Assembly (NCBI RefSeq): GCF_900167915.1
Contig: NZ_FUYM01000003.1
Location: forward strand, 124,001 to 188,000
Direction: 5' to 3'
Source of the DNA: Rhizorhabdus histidinilytica
Lineage (GTDB): Bacteria; Pseudomonadota; Alphaproteobacteria; Sphingomonadales; Sphingomonadaceae
Length of the DNA stretch: 64,000 bases
A program made the position numbers and the translations under genes. Positions 10,383 to 18,779 of this stretch are shown here, in pieces. Position 1 is the stretch's first letter, and each line of letters opens with the position of its first letter. The notes beneath the pieces are model-generated. The model was not told the origin of the DNA, ran no database searches, and was given only the letters and a program-made list of their open reading frames with translations.

Positions 10383-11543
10383 TTATGCAACATTCTCAAC
10401 CCCTTCCTGGGGGCCAATGTCTAACCCTGTTTCGAGGTTAGACATTTCCCATTGTGAAACCTTGGTGATTGCGGAGTCTGCAAGCTTCGCTTGATTGGCC
10501 GCAGCGGTGTACCTAGCCACCTCTTCGTCGCGGGTATGGCCGGATACGGCCTTCATGGTCTGGTTGCCCATCTCGAGCTCAGCCATGCGGCGCATCATCG
10601 CCTTGCGGAGACCATGGGCCGAGCAATGACGTAGGTCCGCCTCATTGCACCACTGGCGCATCTTGTTGCCGAACCCCTTCCGGGTGAACGGCTTTCCCCA
10701 TGCATTGACGAGATAGCACATCTCACCAAGCGAACCCGCCGGCATCGAGCTGATTGCGCGGAGAAGCTGGGGCGCGACCTTGATACGTAGATCCTTGCCA
10801 TTCTTCGACTGCGAGATGTTGAAGCGACCATCCTTGATGTGCTGGCGACCGAGATGCATCGCATCGATCCCGCGCTGGTCCGTCCAGAGCAGCAGCTCCA
10901 TCGCCAGGCGGGCCTTCGTCCCCAGAGCGTGCCGCTTACGGTATTGTTCGATCTCGTCTTCGGTCCAGGTATGGAATCCCTTGGACTTTTGACCAGCCGC
11001 CACCTTGACGCGCTCTGATTGTGAGGCCGGATTCACGGTGATCATCTTGGCCTTAATGCAATAGTCGAAGAAGCGGATCAGCTCCTTTCGCAGCTTGCGG
11101 GCGGCTTCAATGCCCCCCTCCCATTTTCCATCGACCTTCACCTTCTGGCGCTTTTCACCCACGATCACGTCGATCACCTCGAAATCGCAATCTACGAGCA
11201 TGCACGGGCCATTTGGCCCATTGCCGTAGCGATCGCGAAACTTGGTCAAGATGGCGGTGATCTTGGCCTGGGTCGTTGGCGTCGGCCCGAGACGCGACGG
11301 GACGCTGATATAGCGGGTCACAGCTTCGGCGATCGACCCCGGCACGGTCCGCGCGACAGCCCGTTCCTTGCTGTCAACCTTCCCGGCCATGCACGTCTGA
11401 TATTCGATCCGGAAAGCCTCGGTGCCAAGCGGAGCGTCGAAATAGTGGCTCTCGAAACCCTTCCTGCGAAAGCGGAGCCATTCCTTGCCGTGCCGGTCGG
11501 AGAAGGCGGTTACATATTTCGGGAGAAAGCGACGTTTAGCCAT
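10383..11543 (-). CDS. int: tyrosine-type phage integrase
   Basis: 386 aa. Catalyses site-specific recombination between attP and the tRNA-Cys attB. Visible catalytic residues: Arg224 (TDQRGIDAMHL), His310 and Arg313 (HGLRKAM), His336 (SGHTRDEE) and the Tyr345 nucleophile (VARYTA). An N-terminal arm-binding region precedes a SAM-like core-binding domain. The stop codon lies 10 bp inside attL, and the start overlaps a 59-aa upstream ORF (ATGGCTAA arrangement), so the two are translationally coupled. A perfect inverted repeat within its last codons may be an arm site for its own protein. Confidence 0.95.
   Translation of the reverse strand: MAKRRFLPKYVTAFSDRHGKEWLRFRRKGFESHYFDAPLGTEAFRIEYQTCMAGKVDSKERAVARTVPGSIAEAVTRYISVPSRLGPTPTTQAKITAILTKFRDRYGNGPNGPCMLVDCDFEVIDVIVGEKRQKVKVDGKWEGGIEAARKLRKELIRFFDYCIKAKMITVNPASQSERVKVAAGQKSKGFHTWTEDEIEQYRKRHALGTKARLAMELLLWTDQRGIDAMHLGRQHIKDGRFNISQSKNGKDLRIKVAPQLLRAISSMPAGSLGEMCYLVNAWGKPFTRKGFGNKMRQWCNEADLRHCSAHGLRKAMMRRMAELEMGNQTMKAVSGHTRDEEVARYTAAANQAKLADSAITKVSQWEMSNLETGLDIGPQEGVENVA
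10416..10446. promoter_or_regulatory. putative integrase arm-type sites (inverted pair)
   Basis: AATGTCTAACC (10416-10426) and GGTTAGACATT (10436-10446) are perfect 11-bp inverted copies, 43-73 bp inside attL, within the 3' end of int. The same 11-mer recurs once near attR (60214-60224) with a 9-bp partial copy at 60266-60274. Distribution at both prophage ends suits integrase arm binding; this is inference. Confidence 0.6.
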
Positions 11544-11715
11544 GTTTCAGGTGATCCATCGATCCGCGCCGCGCAGAGGGCGCTACCGATTCCGACGAGA
11601 CCACGATTCGACCGTCAGGTGCAATCTCAACTCGCCCCACACGCATGCCCGCCTTCTCGCAGCCCTTCACGGCGCGAGTGACGTCCTCCTGCTTGAAGCG
11701 AGCAAAGGCAGACAC
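11536..11715 (-). CDS. small protein upstream of integrase
   Basis: 59 aa starting at GTG 11715 (VSAFARFKQEDVTRAVKG) with a strong purine-rich Shine-Dalgarno (GGAGGGG). It begins right after the stop of the preceding gene and its stop overlaps the int ATG. A predicted helix with FKQEDVTRAVKGCEKAG then a beta-hairpin (EIAPDGRIVV). Its place next to int and basic, small size suit a recombination directionality factor, but I do not recognise the family; similar short ORFs are often found before int in alphaproteobacterial prophages. Confidence 0.7.
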   Translation of the reverse strand: MSAFARFKQEDVTRAVKGCEKAGMRVGRVEIAPDGRIVVSSESVAPSARRGSMDHLKHG

Positions 11716-11916
11716 CTATCCCCTCCCACCGTAGATGATGACCGCATCCTCATGGCCGATCCGCTCGAGCGCGGCGTCGAGCGCCTGGCCTGCGGTGTCG
11801 GCATGGCGTTGCATATCCCGCGGACCGAAGGACCAGACGACGCGAGCACCGGCCGGCTCAATGTGGATGCGCCGGCGCGCATCGGCGGCGGGCCAGGTGA
11901 GGAGCGGATTGGCCAT
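11716..11916 (-). CDS. small hypothetical phage protein
   Basis: 66 aa from ATG 11916 (a GTG directly before it is also possible). No family recognised; sequence is mixed alpha/beta (RRIHIEPAGARVVWSF) and ends DAVIIYGG. The start overlaps the stop of the 229-aa gene and its stop abuts the next start, so it belongs to the left-arm operon. Confidence 0.6.
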   Translation of the reverse strand: MANPLLTWPAADARRRIHIEPAGARVVWSFGPRDMQRHADTAGQALDAALERIGHEDAVIIYGGRG

Positions 11917-12605
11917 CACCGCTCCCCCTTGCCGCTGCGCGCGAGGGCGGCTGGGACAAGGTCGTTCGGACGATCAGGCCGGTTGACGTAGAAGCCGTCC
12001 GTCAGCCCCAGAGACCGGTTGTTGCGGGGCCAATCTTCCGAGACGGAGACGTTGATCCCGCCGCGCTCGCAGCCTTGCAAGCCCGCCACCCACAAGGGCT
12101 GATCGCGCCACTCGCCATATTCCTTCAGGAAATGTTCCGATGCGCGGACCTCATCGCCGATGCGCGGCTGCCATCCATCCACCTCGCCCGAGGACTTTGC
12201 GTTTTCTGCGGGGTGGTCGGGGGCGACATCGTCGAACGGGATCACCCGCCACGCGTCCTCATCTTCGGCATGGACCGATTCGGCATCGATCCGGCGCGCA
12301 TAGCGGGTCGCCATCTTCGGATCAGCGGTCCAGGCGGGACCGCAGCTCTCCCAGCACCGGAACCTCGCGCCATCGGCAGAAGCCACGATCCAACCGAGTT
12401 CGCCGAGCGCTTCACGATCTCCGACCTTCGCACCCGCCCCACCGCCGGAAGCGCCTCGGAGGGCTTCGAGAACGATCGGCATGACGGCATCTAGCTGCCA
12501 TTCCGTCAGCGTTCGTTCGCCCTTATAGCCTTGCGTCACTCCCGGATCGGAAATGGCTGATCCGAGCTTCTTTCGAAGCGCCCGCGCCTGCTCATCCCTG
12601 GACAT
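11916..12605 (-). CDS. hypothetical phage protein with DUF551-like segment
   Basis: 229 aa, cytoplasmic. Middle part (RFRCWESCGPAWTADPKMA and following RYARRIDAESV) resembles small phage proteins that carry a W-T-DP-ATRYARR pattern; the C-terminal part has a separate tryptophan-rich region. No catalytic motif visible. Overlaps its neighbours by 14 bp upstream and 3 bp downstream. Confidence 0.6.
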   Translation of the reverse strand: MSRDEQARALRKKLGSAISDPGVTQGYKGERTLTEWQLDAVMPIVLEALRGASGGGAGAKVGDREALGELGWIVASADGARFRCWESCGPAWTADPKMATRYARRIDAESVHAEDEDAWRVIPFDDVAPDHPAENAKSSGEVDGWQPRIGDEVRASEHFLKEYGEWRDQPLWVAGLQGCERGGINVSVSEDWPRNNRSLGLTDGFYVNRPDRPNDLVPAALARSGKGER

Positions 12606-12864
12606 CGTTCTTCTCCATGAGGTGCTGGCGGAGGGCGAGGCCGCGCGGGGTAAGGCGATCTATGGGAGAATATGCGCCGGGCTGATGTTCGCAGCGGCAA
12701 AGCCCGAAATATCGCATCCTGACCACATCATGCGGTTCGATATTGAACGTCGCGATGCCCCCGTAAACCAGTCGGTCGTCACCCATGCGGATCACCAATG
12801 CACGCAAGTCGGCATCTAACCGCCCCGCAATCGCCGCAACGTCGGGCGCATTATCTTCGCTCAT
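12592..12864 (-). CDS. small hypothetical phage protein
   Basis: 90 aa; start ATG 12864 overlaps the methyltransferase stop in an ATGA arrangement, which decides the start over a longer open frame. No recognised domain; contains a C-x-C pair (GLCRCEHQ). Confidence 0.6.
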   Translation of the reverse strand: MSEDNAPDVAAIAGRLDADLRALVIRMGDDRLVYGGIATFNIEPHDVVRMRYFGLCRCEHQPGAYSPIDRLTPRGLALRQHLMEKNDVQG

Positions 12865-13361
12865 TGGTCGGCTCCGGGGGATATAGGCTTTGCGACGATG
12901 CCTAGACCGCCGTCGGCCGCGTGGTGCAGCGCCTTGATCGCGACAGGGCCGGCCGCCCAGAGACAAGTTCCAGTTCCCGGCGACAACCCTAGGGATCCAT
13001 CGGGTCGCACGAACTTGATCTTGGGCGTGAACAGCACGATATCCGCGCGCCGCCACGCCTCTCTAAACCAAGGCGCCGATGTGCGATCAGGCGTAAGCGC
13101 GATGCCGTTGCCATGGTCAAAAAACTTGCCGAGCCATTTACGCTTGGTCGCTTGGTGGCCGAACGGAGGGTTCATCCAGACCAGTCCCGACCATTGCTTT
13201 TCAAGGCTGCGATCGGAGATGAAGCTGTTCGCCGGGACCGCGATGTGCGTCCGATCGACAGGGCATGCCACATCGAGGTCGAACCGCACGCCCAGCGCCT
13301 CGAAGATATATGGCGGCGTGTACCATTCCTCGCTTTCGCCAGCAGCTTCGTAGGCGCCCAT
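12861..13361 (-). CDS. phage DNA N6-adenine methyltransferase (Dam-like)
   Basis: 166 aa. The N-terminus EEWYTPPYIFEALGVRFDLD and WMNPPFG (residues 62-68) are the signature of the phage N-6-adenine methyltransferase family, with NPPF as catalytic motif IV. It would methylate adenines in phage DNA, possibly against host restriction or for regulation. Start ATG 13361 is chosen from the 4-bp ATGA overlap with the upstream gene; a longer N-terminal extension is open but lacks conservation. Confidence 0.85.
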   Translation of the reverse strand: MGAYEAAGESEEWYTPPYIFEALGVRFDLDVACPVDRTHIAVPANSFISDRSLEKQWSGLVWMNPPFGHQATKRKWLGKFFDHGNGIALTPDRTSAPWFREAWRRADIVLFTPKIKFVRPDGSLGLSPGTGTCLWAAGPVAIKALHHAADGGLGIVAKPISPGADQ

Positions 13362-13705
13362 CACTCGCCGCCCTTCGCGCTCTGGCGGATGGCTGCGGCG
13401 ATACACTTAGATGTGGTGTAGAATCGTCCTTCCTGCGAATAATCAGCATGATGTCGCCCTAGGCGTCGCTGAGCTTCATGAAACTTCGTCGCTATGTCGT
13501 CCGCAATCTTCGCGCACCGCTCGCGCTCGGCTGCTACGGCCTGCTCCACCGTCTCCGCTGACGCCGGTTGTGGGGTGGATGCGAGGGCGGCTAAAACACG
13601 GCGTGCCATCTCACGCGCAACGGGGGCATCGATCCAGAACGACCGGCCATCCGGCATCTCGTAGGCGCCGCCGATTGCGGTTTCGATCGTTCTCTCGTCA
13701 GCCAT
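13361..13705 (-). CDS. hypothetical phage protein
   Basis: 114 aa. Carries AAERERCAKIADDIA and a terminal AAAIRQ helix, a pattern seen in many small phage and prophage proteins of unknown function. Starts 8 bp inside the end of the MazG-like gene. Confidence 0.65.
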   Translation of the reverse strand: MADERTIETAIGGAYEMPDGRSFWIDAPVAREMARRVLAALASTPQPASAETVEQAVAAERERCAKIADDIATKFHEAQRRLGRHHADYSQEGRFYTTSKCIAAAIRQSAKGGE

Positions 13706-14543
13706 TGCGCTGCTCCTGCAAGAGGCGAATTGCTATGTTTGCGGCGATCACCGGCAAGTCGTTTTGGGCAGGCGTGCCGTCGACCTTTCTCCACCATTTG
13801 TGGGCGGTCATCCCATTGCGCATTTCTCGCAAAACCCGGTGGAAACTGAAGTCCGGACGATCCTCCCCGCTCAGTGCCGCCTCATCCGTTACAGGCGAGG
13901 GGGTGGCGAGCTTTTGAGGCAGGCCGACCTTAACAGAGGTGGCGTTGAACTTGGTGATTGTTGCCGCCTCTAAGTCGATATTTCTGCGACGTGCCAACTT
14001 GTCGAGACAAATAAGAACGTCAGCACACTCATCTGCAAAAGCTGCTGGCTCAGCACGCGAACCTCGCCATCCCCGTTCCTCACGTTCGAATTTTTTGACG
14101 ATATTGAGAAGCTCACCGACTTCACCGCCAAGCTCGATGGCATCGAACATGATACCGGCGTCGTTGCTCCGTGTCAGATAAGGATGTGGCCGGGTGAAAC
14201 TGTGCGGTTGAACTTGGAAGGGAGGGGCGCAGTTGAGCGTTTCAGGTTGATCTGATCCGCAATGTTCACAGAGCATGACAGGTTCTTGTGCCCAAGCTTC
14301 GTAGCGCTCGGCGTTGACCCTCCGTAATTGTGCCAAAAACCCTTCACTCGCCCTCGCGGTATCGGTGGGGCGCTGCATGTGGTCGCGTTCGAAGCGGGCG
14401 AAGGCTTGAACGAGATCGTGACTGGGCCGCGCTTTGACATGCCCCATCGCGAAGAGTGGAACCTTGTCATAGATGTGTTGTGCTGCATCAATATGCCGCT
14501 GCTCCACGACGATCTCCGCCGCGCGGGTGGGGTCGGTGGTCAT
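13698..14543 (-). CDS. protein with MazG-like nucleotide pyrophosphohydrolase domain
   Basis: 281 aa. The central segment has the MazG pattern ELGGEVGELLN followed by FADECADVLICLDKLA and a KFN helix (residues about 140-205), which would bind Mg and hydrolyse (d)NTPs. The N-terminal ~120 residues include a possible zinc pair (CEHC) and the C-terminal ~70 residues are of unknown role. Phage MazG proteins can lower host alarmones or clean nucleotide pools; the actual substrate is not known. Confidence 0.65.
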   Translation of the reverse strand: MTTDPTRAAEIVVEQRHIDAAQHIYDKVPLFAMGHVKARPSHDLVQAFARFERDHMQRPTDTARASEGFLAQLRRVNAERYEAWAQEPVMLCEHCGSDQPETLNCAPPFQVQPHSFTRPHPYLTRSNDAGIMFDAIELGGEVGELLNIVKKFEREERGWRGSRAEPAAFADECADVLICLDKLARRRNIDLEAATITKFNATSVKVGLPQKLATPSPVTDEAALSGEDRPDFSFHRVLREMRNGMTAHKWWRKVDGTPAQNDLPVIAANIAIRLLQEQRNG

Positions 14544-14546
14544 GCT

Positions 14547-14999
14547 TCACCACCTTTCGCACCAACCAGCCCTCTCATGGGCTTTGTCGTAGAGTCCCTC
14601 ACCCCATTCAGCGGCAGCAGTCAGCAGCCCGTCGGCCGTGGGGCTGAACAACATCTGAGTGTTGTAATAGCCCCACGAGAATGAGACGTGGCCGCGCTTC
14701 GTTGGTTCGAAGACCGGGACTGCGGCAATGCCGATCCAGCCCTTGAGATCGCGCCGAAAAGCGGAGGCCATGAGCTCTTCGAACGCGTCGTGGGCGCCGT
14801 CGAAAAGTTCATCCAGCTCGCCGTCGTCCCAATTCTCGATCAGCGACTTGACCGCCTCAGGCAAACCTTCGTCGCCCGCCATCTCAAAGGCGTCGCGAAG
14901 TTCTCTCGGAGCGGGGCCGACAGGGAAGGGCCACATCTGCTCGATGCGGACATTGGCTTCCCAAAGGCGATCGTAGATGCATACTGCTTCATCAGCCAC
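14547..14999 (-). CDS. hypothetical phage protein
   Basis: 150 aa, acidic, helical first half (YDRLWEANVRIEQMWPFP) and an aromatic second half (SFSWGYYNTQMLFSP). No family recognised. Its start overlaps the stop of a 21-aa micro-ORF by 8 bp. Confidence 0.6.
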   Translation of the reverse strand: MADEAVCIYDRLWEANVRIEQMWPFPVGPAPRELRDAFEMAGDEGLPEAVKSLIENWDDGELDELFDGAHDAFEELMASAFRRDLKGWIGIAAVPVFEPTKRGHVSFSWGYYNTQMLFSPTADGLLTAAAEWGEGLYDKAHERAGWCERW

Positions 15000-15057
15000 G
15001 GCTGGCCTCCTTCAGTCGGTTGAGGTGGAAGCGGAGGGATTCGGTGGGGGTTGTCAC
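14992..15057 (-). CDS. micro-ORF (21 aa) bridging two genes
   Basis: GTG 15057 to TGA 14992 encodes 21 residues (VTTPTESLRFHLNRLK...). Its GTGA start overlaps the stop of the 70-aa gene and its stop overlaps the start of the 150-aa gene. Its last codons contain a GGAGG Shine-Dalgarno for the next gene. It may be a coupling peptide rather than a functional protein. Confidence 0.4.
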   Translation of the reverse strand: MTTPTESLRFHLNRLKEASRG

Positions 15058-15266
15058 GCCGAGATTTCCTCGACCACCGGCCAGCGCCGCCCGTAATCCG
15101 GGAGCGCCTCGCCGAGCATCACGGCCTTCGCGTGAAGTTCCAGCATCTGTTCGATTGCCGGGCCGACGCCGCTGACCTGGAAGCTGCGGCCATCGCGGAC
15201 GATCTGGGTCATGCCGGGGTACTGCGCCGTCGCGGGCACGGTGCGGTCGGTGGCGGGGTCGGTCAT
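15054..15266 (-). CDS. small hypothetical phage protein
   Basis: 70 aa; ATG 15266 overlaps the DUF5131 stop (ATGA). Central beta-hairpin (IVRDGRSFQVSGVG) then an amphipathic helix. Not recognised. Confidence 0.55.
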   Translation of the reverse strand: MTDPATDRTVPATAQYPGMTQIVRDGRSFQVSGVGPAIEQMLELHAKAVMLGEALPDYGRRWPVVEEISA

Positions 15267-16219
15267 GCCGGCATCCCGTCGTGCTGGACGCCGTCGAGCA
15301 GCCGGCCGGCGGCTTTTTTGCCATAGCGGCGCATTTCGCCGTGTTGATGGCCGGGCGGCGAGAAGGACCAACCGTTCGCATAGAGGATTGCCCCCTCGGT
15401 GCGGCCAAGATGGGCTCCGCGCTCTTCGCGCTCATCAGCCCATTCCCCCCACTGCTTGAACAGGAAGGGCACGCCGGCCGCCGCGCACTGATCGCGCAGG
15501 CTCCGCGCCCAATCGGGATGCATCGGCCGGGCGCCGGGGCCGCTCTCGCCACCGACGATGATCCAGTCGAGCGCCGGCCCACGTCCGCGCTCGCCCAGCT
15601 CGTCGAAGCCGCCGCCTGTCAGCGCGTTGAGATGGACGCTCGATGCGAGCCCGATATCAGTCAGATCTACCGGCCCCAGCAGCGGCTCCATCGACAGGAA
15701 AACGCGACGGACGCCGAGTTGCGCCTTGGTCGCCAGCAGCTTCGGGATATCTCGGTCGGCTTCGGCCTGGTTGACGATCGTCGCGCCGAGCCAGACGTTA
15801 TCGGGCACATACCAGCGACCATTGCCCGCGATCGCGCCGTCGCGCTGGATCATGCCGACGACATTGCCGATCCGCTTGCTCAGCAGCAGCCAGTCGAGAT
15901 GCGGCGTCGTGCGGATCAGCTCGAAGAGATCCTGACGCCACGCCGGGTCGACCTCATTGTCGAACACGTCGGCGAGGCTGGAGCAGAACACGCGATAACG
16001 GATGCCGAGCTTCGCGGCCCGCGCATTCCAGCGGCGCGGCTGCTTCCACGTCGATGCGGCCGTGCGGCGTCGAGGTGCGCCCGCGCCCCACTTCACGCCC
16101 AGGCGCGCCGTCGCCAGCGTCTCGGCATAGCAATGGTCGCAGCCGGGGCCGACCTTCATGCAGCCGATCCAGGGATTGAAGGTGTGGTGCGCCCACTCGA
16201 TCTTTGTGTTCTCAGCCAT
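15263..16219 (-). CDS. DUF5131 / phage Gp37-Gp68 family protein
   Basis: 318 aa. The start MAENTKIEWAHHTFNPWIGC and the cluster Cys20-x6-Cys27-x2-Cys30 (GPGCDHCYAE) are diagnostic of the DUF5131 (Gp37/Gp68) family, which looks like a radical-SAM-type TIM barrel with an Fe-S ligand set; later motifs VFLSMEPLLGPV and WIIVGGESG also match. Its reaction is not established. ATG 16219 is used because a TTG two codons upstream adds nothing. It overlaps both neighbours. Confidence 0.85.
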   Translation of the reverse strand: MAENTKIEWAHHTFNPWIGCMKVGPGCDHCYAETLATARLGVKWGAGAPRRRTAASTWKQPRRWNARAAKLGIRYRVFCSSLADVFDNEVDPAWRQDLFELIRTTPHLDWLLLSKRIGNVVGMIQRDGAIAGNGRWYVPDNVWLGATIVNQAEADRDIPKLLATKAQLGVRRVFLSMEPLLGPVDLTDIGLASSVHLNALTGGGFDELGERGRGPALDWIIVGGESGPGARPMHPDWARSLRDQCAAAGVPFLFKQWGEWADEREERGAHLGRTEGAILYANGWSFSPPGHQHGEMRRYGKKAAGRLLDGVQHDGMPA

Positions 16220-16358
16220 GGGCAAACTCCATGTGACGATAGCGGGCGGCCGCGATGATCAGCTTCGCCGCCCAGATGCGGAGCTGGACCGCGTACAGGT
16301 CGATCGGGCCGAACGGCGCGGCGCGGAAGGCGGGGGGAATGGGGGCGCGGCGTGGCAT
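16212..16358 (-). CDS. small hypothetical protein
   Basis: 48 aa (MPRRAPIPPAF...). ATG 16358 overlaps the stop of the previous gene (TAATG) and its stop overlaps the DUF5131 start by 8 bp. A hydrophobic stretch WAAKLIIAAARY suggests an amphipathic helix. No homology recognised; supported by gene packing. Confidence 0.55.
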   Translation of the reverse strand: MPRRAPIPPAFRAAPFGPIDLYAVQLRIWAAKLIIAAARYRHMEFAHG

Positions 16359-16564
16359 TATTTGCTGGCGGCGACCCTCGCCGCCCGCTTAATGAGCTCG
16401 CTATGCTCGGCCGCAGCCGTCCGCACGCGCTCCGCCTCGTCATCGTCTAGTAGCGAGAAGTCCGCGTTCGACATCCAACTGTTAACGTCGGGCACGGTCG
16501 TCAGCGCGACGATCTCGGCGATCATGGCCTCGGCCGCGTCGACGGTGGTCTGCGCTTCGCCCAT
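16358..16564 (-). CDS. small acidic hypothetical protein
   Basis: 68 aa, acidic (SLLDDDEAERVRT), mostly helical. Follows the RecT/Bet gene by 3 bp, so it may work with recombination, but nothing in the sequence shows this. Confidence 0.55.
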   Translation of the reverse strand: MGEAQTTVDAAEAMIAEIVALTTVPDVNSWMSNADFSLLDDDEAERVRTAAAEHSELIKRAARVAASK

Positions 16565-16567
16565 CTG

Positions 16568-17401
16568 CTACTGGTCGCGGCCCTCCATCGCGGCATAACC
16601 CTCACGGTCGAGGCGGGCGGCCGTCTCCTCGTCGCTCTCGTCGTCGAGGATTTCGCCCGTTTCCTGATCGTAGGCCGTCCGGCGCTCAACGTCGGGGCGA
16701 ACGAGCTGCCGCGGTTGCTCGTCTTGGCGCGGCGTCACGTCACGCATCGGCATGGGGCCGAGATCACCGCCCAGCGATACCGTGCCGATCTCAGCGTCGC
16801 CTTCGGCGTAGATGCCAGCGAACCCGAACGCATATCGCCCGCACTGGATCGTCGATTTGTGCCGCAGCATCCGCGCCGGCATGTTGCGCCAGGGGTCGGT
16901 GTTCTGCTTGCACTCGCTCAGATATTCCGGGATGCGGATCGGCCGCGACCGGTCTTTCCGCCAGATCGTCGTTTCGATGGCCAGCAGCTTCCCGTTCTCG
17001 TCGGGGATATCCTTGTGCTCCATCCCGTCGAACTGCGGGTGCTCGTTGATGATCCGCAGCCACCCGTCGATCGAGACGACCGGAACGATGCCTCCGCCCT
17101 TGGCGGGATAGGCATAGATTTCCTTGGTGAGCGGGTTCAGCCGATATTCGTTGGCGACAATGACGAGCGCGGCGAACTCATCGTCGGTCGGCGAGCGATA
17201 TTTCCCATTCTCCTTGATTCGGAAGACGGTGTTCATCAGCGTGCTCTTGAGACCGGTGGACGTGATGTTGAGCCGCGCGGCCATAACGTCGAGGGCCGAC
17301 ATGCGTTTAGTGGCCTCGATCCGCTGGACGTTCTGCTGGATCGCGTTCTCCTGCCGCTGCATGGCGGCGGCACGCGCGGGACGGTTGGTCAACTGGTTCA
17401 T
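16568..17401 (-). CDS. bet: RecT/Bet-family single-strand annealing recombinase
   Basis: 277 aa, the usual length for phage Bet/RecT annealing proteins. The segment YRLNPLTKEIYAYPAKGGG followed by VPVVSIDGWLRIINEHPQF is the family core. It would anneal single-stranded DNA in phage recombination and concatemer formation. No dedicated exonuclease partner (Exo/RecE/YqaJ) is recognisable beside it. The tail is acidic (DDESDEETAARL). Confidence 0.88.
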   Translation of the reverse strand: MNQLTNRPARAAAMQRQENAIQQNVQRIEATKRMSALDVMAARLNITSTGLKSTLMNTVFRIKENGKYRSPTDDEFAALVIVANEYRLNPLTKEIYAYPAKGGGIVPVVSIDGWLRIINEHPQFDGMEHKDIPDENGKLLAIETTIWRKDRSRPIRIPEYLSECKQNTDPWRNMPARMLRHKSTIQCGRYAFGFAGIYAEGDAEIGTVSLGGDLGPMPMRDVTPRQDEQPRQLVRPDVERRTAYDQETGEILDDESDEETAARLDREGYAAMEGRDQ

Positions 17402-17426
17402 CGGTCAGGGTCTCCGGGGGATGGGG

Positions 17427-17711
17427 TCAGAACTGGACGACGGGGTCGTCGTCGCTGCGGGTGGGCTCGGCCTCGTAAACCGGCAGTTCCTCAAGCGACG
17501 CATCCTCGACGCGGCCGAGGATCGGCTTGCACGCGAACGGCGGGGCCTGGTCGCTCACCGAGACGACCTCGACGCGCTTCCACGCGGTCGGGTCGCGGTT
17601 GTCGGGCACCTTGACGATATCGCCGGGGGCGAAGGTATCATCGCCGTCGTAGCTGTAGGTATAGCTGCGGGTGTCGGCGGAGCGGAACTTGCAGGCGACG
17701 TAAACGGTCAT
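17427..17711 (-). CDS. small hypothetical phage protein
   Basis: 94 aa; beta-rich (TVYVACKFRSADTRSYTYSY) with an acidic end. Start ATG 17711 is preceded by GAGGAGACC. Not recognised. Confidence 0.6.
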   Translation of the reverse strand: MTVYVACKFRSADTRSYTYSYDGDDTFAPGDIVKVPDNRDPTAWKRVEVVSVSDQAPPFACKPILGRVEDASLEELPVYEAEPTRSDDDPVVQF

Positions 17712-17724
17712 GGTCGGGGTCTCC

Positions 17725-17946
17725 TCAGAAGGGAATGTCGTCGGAGGCGTCAAACCTCTCGATCACGGTCTGCTGCGTGACGATCCGGGTGACCGGCGCG
17801 AGCACGCAGAATTTCTTGCCGGGGTTCTCACGCGAGAGGCGCTTCGCCTCTTGCTCGGCTTGATATTCTCTGTCGTGCTTGCGGGTCGGCGAGGCGCCGT
17901 CCTCGCACCAGACGACGTAGAAAGGCGGGATGGGCGGGCCGGCCAT
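17725..17946 (-). CDS. small hypothetical phage protein
   Basis: 73 aa (MAGPPIPPFYVVWCEDG) with a basic middle (YQAEQEAKRLSRENPG). ATG 17946 overlaps the preceding stop. Unknown function. Confidence 0.6.
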   Translation of the reverse strand: MAGPPIPPFYVVWCEDGASPTRKHDREYQAEQEAKRLSRENPGKKFCVLAPVTRIVTQQTVIERFDASDDIPF

Positions 17947-18770
17947 CAGCGGATCGCAATCCCGGTCTCGGCGAAGATGCGGACACCCTTCATCTCGCGC
18001 GTTCCGCTGCGGACCTGCGCTGCGATCACCTTGTCGATCGCCTCGATGACCTTGGCGTGCTTGAGGATGCTGTCGGGCAACTGGCGGACGCTGATGATCT
18101 CATGCTTCCACGTCGTGGTGCGCGAGACCTTGGCACCAAAGTCGCCCTGGGCGATGGGGCCGGCATTGGTGGTCACCTCGACCGCGACCTCGACGGTCTC
18201 GGCCTGGACCTCAACGACCGTAGCCTCGCGCGCCTCGGCGGCGGCGCGCTCGTTCTCGATGGCTTGCAGGCGATCGCGCTCCTTCTGCGCCTCCTGATCG
18301 GCGATCGCCTGCAATCTCTGCCGCTCTTGCTCCGCGATGCGCTGGGCCTCGGCCTCGCGCTGGCGTTCCAGCTCCGCGATGTGGTCGTCGAACTTCTTGA
18401 GGCGGGCGCGGGCGGTCAGTTCCGCCTCTTTAAGCGGCGCGGTGATAGCGTCCGCCCTGCCCTTCAACGCGCGCTGCGCAGTCAGCAGGGGACGATTCAG
18501 CTTCTCGCGCTCGGCCTCAACCGCCTTGCCCGCGGCCACCATCTGCTTGATGATCTCGGCGTAGCGACCGGCGATCTCGGGAGACGTGATCTCCGGCGCC
18601 CGACTGAAGCTGGCGAGCAGTTCATCGATTCGCTTGGTCAGCCCCTCGGCGACGAGCGCCTCGGCCAGGTCGATGACGACCTGTTCGTCGATCGGGGCGC
18701 GGTTGGAGCCGATGACGGCGCGCGGGTTCTCCACGGTGTCATTGGCGACGGCGGCAGCAATGCGGGTCAC
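17946..18770 (-). CDS. coiled-coil phage protein near recombinase
   Basis: 274 aa with a long charged coiled coil (residues about 100-190, rich in E, R, Q and A) and a C-terminal globular part (SVRQLPDSILKHAKVIEAID). Similar proteins lie next to RecT or Erf genes in many prophages and may organise recombination or ssDNA, but this is context only. Confidence 0.6.
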   Translation of the reverse strand: MTRIAAAVANDTVENPRAVIGSNRAPIDEQVVIDLAEALVAEGLTKRIDELLASFSRAPEITSPEIAGRYAEIIKQMVAAGKAVEAEREKLNRPLLTAQRALKGRADAITAPLKEAELTARARLKKFDDHIAELERQREAEAQRIAEQERQRLQAIADQEAQKERDRLQAIENERAAAEAREATVVEVQAETVEVAVEVTTNAGPIAQGDFGAKVSRTTTWKHEIISVRQLPDSILKHAKVIEAIDKVIAAQVRSGTREMKGVRIFAETGIAIR

Positions 18771-18779
18771 GGCGGTCTC

